From positions 1 through 7,473 of the forward strand of contig UROZ01000094.1 in NCBI GenBank assembly GCA_900549655.1: a stretch of 7,473 nt of DNA. The letters run 5' to 3'. A program made the translations under genes and the position numbers. Source of the stretch: an uncultured Collinsella sp. GTDB lineage: Bacteria; Actinomycetota; Coriobacteriia; Coriobacteriales; Coriobacteriaceae. Below the pieces are notes generated by a model. The model ran no database searches. It was not told the DNA's origin and saw only the letters and a list, made by a program, of their open reading frames with translations. Shown here one piece after another: positions 5,638-7,473 of the stretch (its first letter is position 1; every line of letters starts with the position of its first letter).

Positions 5638-6367
5638 AGCGGAGCTTGCTGGTCTCGAAGTACTCGGGGAACTGGTCCAGAACCTCGGTTTGGTTGCGGA
5701 ACATCATGTGCAGGTGCTTGCTGACCAAAAAGCTCGCTTCGATGGGGTCGCGACCGGCGATAGCGCGGCGAATCTGCTTGTGCTCGTTCACGATGTCCTG
5801 ATTGTCGAGAACCTGCGTGGCGGCGCGCAGCCAGCGGAAGCGCTCCAGGTCGGCATTGGTCTCTTCGAGCCACGACCACACGGTGCTGCGGCACGCGATG
5901 CTAAAGATCATGCGATGCATGAGGTTGTCGCTTAAAAAGAAGCCGATGCGATCCTCCTCGGCCATGGTCTTTTCCTGCAGCGCGATGGCTCGGTCGAGCT
6001 GCTCGATGCCTGCCGAGGTGGCACGGGCACAGCACTCCACAATCACCTGCTTTTCCAGGTGCTCGCGAATGTAGCAGGCGCTCTCGGCAAGAGTGAGGTT
6101 GATGGGCGAGACATAGGTGCCGCTTTGGGGCACGGTACGCACCAGGCCCTCTTGCGCCAGACGCACCAGCGCCTCGCGCACAGGGGTGCGGCCCATGTCC
6201 AGGTCGTCGCAAAGCTGCTTGACGCCCAGCTTTTCGCCCGGCTTGTAGTCCAGGTAGACGATTTTGCGCCGAATGGTGTGGTAGGACTGGTCCTGTAGGC
6301 TCGTTTCCTGCTCGCCGACGTGCATCGATTCTTCCATAGCGCCTCGCAACTGTTCTATCAAACTCAT
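5636..6367 (-). CDS. GntR-family regulator, FCD subfamily
   Basis: The 243-aa product has an N-terminal winged helix-turn-helix at about residues 25-88, including GEKLGVKQLCDDLDMGRTPV (44-63), REALVRLAQEGLV and the wing SGTYV (82-86). An all-helical FCD effector domain follows at about 95-225. The expected FCD metal ligands are visible as Asp147, His151, His196 and His218. Such regulators usually sense small carboxylates and often control an adjacent divergent operon, here the YeiH-type exporter. The start is uncertain. The ATG at 6367 has no ribosome site and lies only about 14 bases from a CATAAT -10-like box (6381-6386 complement). The ATG at 6337 (233 aa) has GAGG 4 bases upstream and may be the true start. 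The stop codon overlaps a hairpin repeat. Confidence 0.9.
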   Translation of the reverse strand: MSLIEQLRGAMEESMHVGEQETSLQDQSYHTIRRKIVYLDYKPGEKLGVKQLCDDLDMGRTPVREALVRLAQEGLVRTVPQSGTYVSPINLTLAESACYIREHLEKQVIVECCARATSAGIEQLDRAIALQEKTMAEEDRIGFFLSDNLMHRMIFSIACRSTVWSWLEETNADLERFRWLRAATQVLDNQDIVNEHKQIRRAIAGRDPIEASFLVSKHLHMMFRNQTEVLDQFPEYFETSKLR

Positions 6368-6530
6368 ATGTCAGTTGTTAATTATGCCGCGAATCAGCTC
6401 TCCGCGGTGGGTAATTCGGCTGTTGCCTGAGAACTTTTGCGGCATCTTAGTCTGTGTTTGCGCAAGGCTGCGCTCAATGTTGCCGTATCATAAGCCGTCG
6501 CAAACGTGAAATAGAAAGAAGGAATCCCAT
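6368..6530. promoter_or_regulatory. Divergent gntR/yeiH-like control region
   Basis: The 163-base gap separates the two divergent starts. It contains an interrupted dyad, ATTA/TAAT (6381-6384/6412-6415) enclosing CCGCG/CGCGG (6387-6391/6403-6407), that overlaps the candidate gntR -10 box. It also has a palindromic TTGCGCAA (6458-6465) upstream of the exporter. TATCAT (6486-6491) is a possible plus-strand -10, but its -35 spacing is poor. These are candidate operators only. Confidence 0.35.
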
Positions 6531-7473
6531 ATGCAACTGGCAAACATCGTACGCGAGCGCTGGAAAGGCGTCTTGTTCTGCCTGATCATCGCTATCCCCG
6601 CGACGTTGCTCGGCAAACAGATTGAGGTGGTCGGCGGGCCGGTATTTGCCATCCTTTTTGGCATGGTCCTGGCGCTCGTCTTTCCCAAGAATCGTCGCGA
6701 ACAGCTCACCGCCGGCGTTACCTATACGTCCAAAAAAGTCTTGCAGTACGCGGTTATCCTGCTTGGCTTTGGCATGAACCTCTCCCAGATTCTGTCCAAG
6801 GGCGCCCAGTCGCTACCGATTATCGTGGCAACGATCTCGACATCGCTTGTCATCGCCTTTGTGCTCTGCCGCGTTATGAACGTGCCGGGCAAGATCGCGA
6901 CGCTTGTAGGTGTGGGTTCGTCGATTTGCGGCGGTTCGGCCATTGCTGCGACCGCGCCCGTCATCGATGCCGACGATCGCGAGATTGCCCAGGCTATTTC
7001 GGTCATCTTCCTGTTTAACGTTATCGCGGCGCTCGTGTTTCCAACGCTCGGCGGCATGCTCGGGCTGACCAACGAGGGCTTTGGCCTGTTTGCCGGTACC
7101 GCCATCAACGACACCTCGTCCGTAACGGCTGCGGCGAGCGCTTGGGACAGCATGCATCCCGGCGCCAATGTGCTCGAGAGCGCCACAGTGGTCAAGCTCA
7201 CCAGGACGTTGGCCATTATTCCCATCACGTTGGTCCTCGCATGCTGGCAGATGCATCTGGCACGCAAGGCCGGTGGCGACGCTAAGAGCACGTTCTCGCT
7301 TAAACGCGCGTTTCCCATGTTTGTGCTGTTCTTTGTGCTGGCGAGCGTGATCACCACGGTGTTTCAGCTTCCTGTGTCCATCACGGCGCCCATCAAGGAG
7401 CTGTCGAAGTTCTTTATTGTGATGGCCATGGCGGCTATTGGTTTTAATACCGATATCGTCGAGCTGGTCAAAA
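6531..7473 (+). CDS. YeiH-family putative sulfate exporter (cut by right edge)
   Basis: The open frame gives 314 residues with no stop before the edge; about 25-30 residues are probably missing compared with the family. It matches the YeiH/UPF0324 putative sulfate exporter family of the inner membrane. Seen directly are about ten hydrophobic segments. Conserved family blocks include KVLQYAVILLGFGMNL (69-84), GVGSSICGGSAIAATAPVI (127-145) and GTAINDTSSVTAAA (189-202). The last two are polar-rich stretches within hydrophobic surroundings that likely line the transport path. The ATG at 6531 has AAGGA 7 bases upstream. The transported substrate is unproven for most members; sulfate export is a family-level label. 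Its divergent GntR/FCD neighbour suggests substrate-responsive control. Confidence 0.88.
   Translation, partial: MQLANIVRERWKGVLFCLIIAIPATLLGKQIEVVGGPVFAILFGMVLALVFPKNRREQLTAGVTYTSKKVLQYAVILLGFGMNLSQILSKGAQSLPIIVATISTSLVIAFVLCRVMNVPGKIATLVGVGSSICGGSAIAATAPVIDADDREIAQAISVIFLFNVIAALVFPTLGGMLGLTNEGFGLFAGTAINDTSSVTAAASAWDSMHPGANVLESATVVKLTRTLAIIPITLVLACWQMHLARKAGGDAKSTFSLKRAFPMFVLFFVLASVITTVFQLPVSITAPIKELSKFFIVMAMAAIGFNTDIVELVK

Noticed and set aside
6722..7357. 211-codon minus-strand frame opposite the YeiH-type gene
   Set aside because: The plus-strand frame has a ribosome site and conserved membrane-protein blocks; the reverse product is Ser/Thr/Ala-rich with no family signs.
1..7473. CRISPR array, tRNA, rRNA, insertion sequence or defence system
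   Set aside because: I saw no regularly spaced repeats, tRNA arms, rRNA segments, transposase or defence-gene motifs on either strand.

Overview
The window looks like chromosomal DNA from a gut actinobacterium of the Coriobacteriia, most like Collinsella. This is an inference from the moderately high GC, the Shine-Dalgarno-led genes, the gene repertoire and the style of small hairpin repeats recalled from that group; no rRNA or other taxonomic marker is present. It is mostly ordinary core and accessory metabolism in short single-gene transcription units. There are five complete genes and two genes cut by the window edges.

Layout. At 1-53 (minus) lies only the N-terminus of an unidentified protein. 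The 380-base gap at 54-433 has no credible gene but is rich in structure: a small hairpin (96-116), one copy of a dispersed hairpin repeat (206-257), a long near-continuous hairpin (294-393) and a perfect 10-bp stem touching the end of larE (409-431). larE (434-1312, minus) encodes a PP-loop sulfur transferase of the nickel-pincer cofactor pathway. It is divergent from a HAD-superfamily phosphatase/phosphomutase-like gene (1486-2136, plus) across a 173-base control region with a perfect AT-rich dyad. The HAD gene converges on a LacI-family regulator (2250-3362, minus), and a perfect 20-bp-stem bidirectional terminator separates them. The 313-base gap at 3363-3675 lies between lacI and divergent glmS (3676-5523, plus). 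It holds a candidate lacI promoter and operator, two adjacent hairpin repeats and a 9-bp dyad, but no glmS ribozyme. glmS ends in a good terminator, followed by a third copy of the repeat that provides two bases of the stop codon of a GntR/FCD regulator (5636-6367, minus). That regulator is divergent from a YeiH-type putative anion/sulfate exporter (6531 to the edge, plus).

How the parts relate. glmS makes glucosamine-6-phosphate for peptidoglycan. The divergent pairs larE/HAD, lacI/glmS and gntR/yeiH make local regulation plausible, most strongly for the GntR regulator controlling the YeiH exporter. No pathway clearly links all the genes, and larE has no larA, larB or larC beside it here.

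The most unusual content is non-coding. Four small palindromic elements share one loop core (GGGACAGGT, with one C-to-T change) but use two unrelated self-complementary stems, as expected of REP-like mobile palindromes. Separately, the 100-base segment at 294-393 folds into about 41 base pairs, and all five of its non-Watson-Crick stem pairs are G-U on the plus strand, which hints at a structured RNA. No new enzymatic or defence system is visible.
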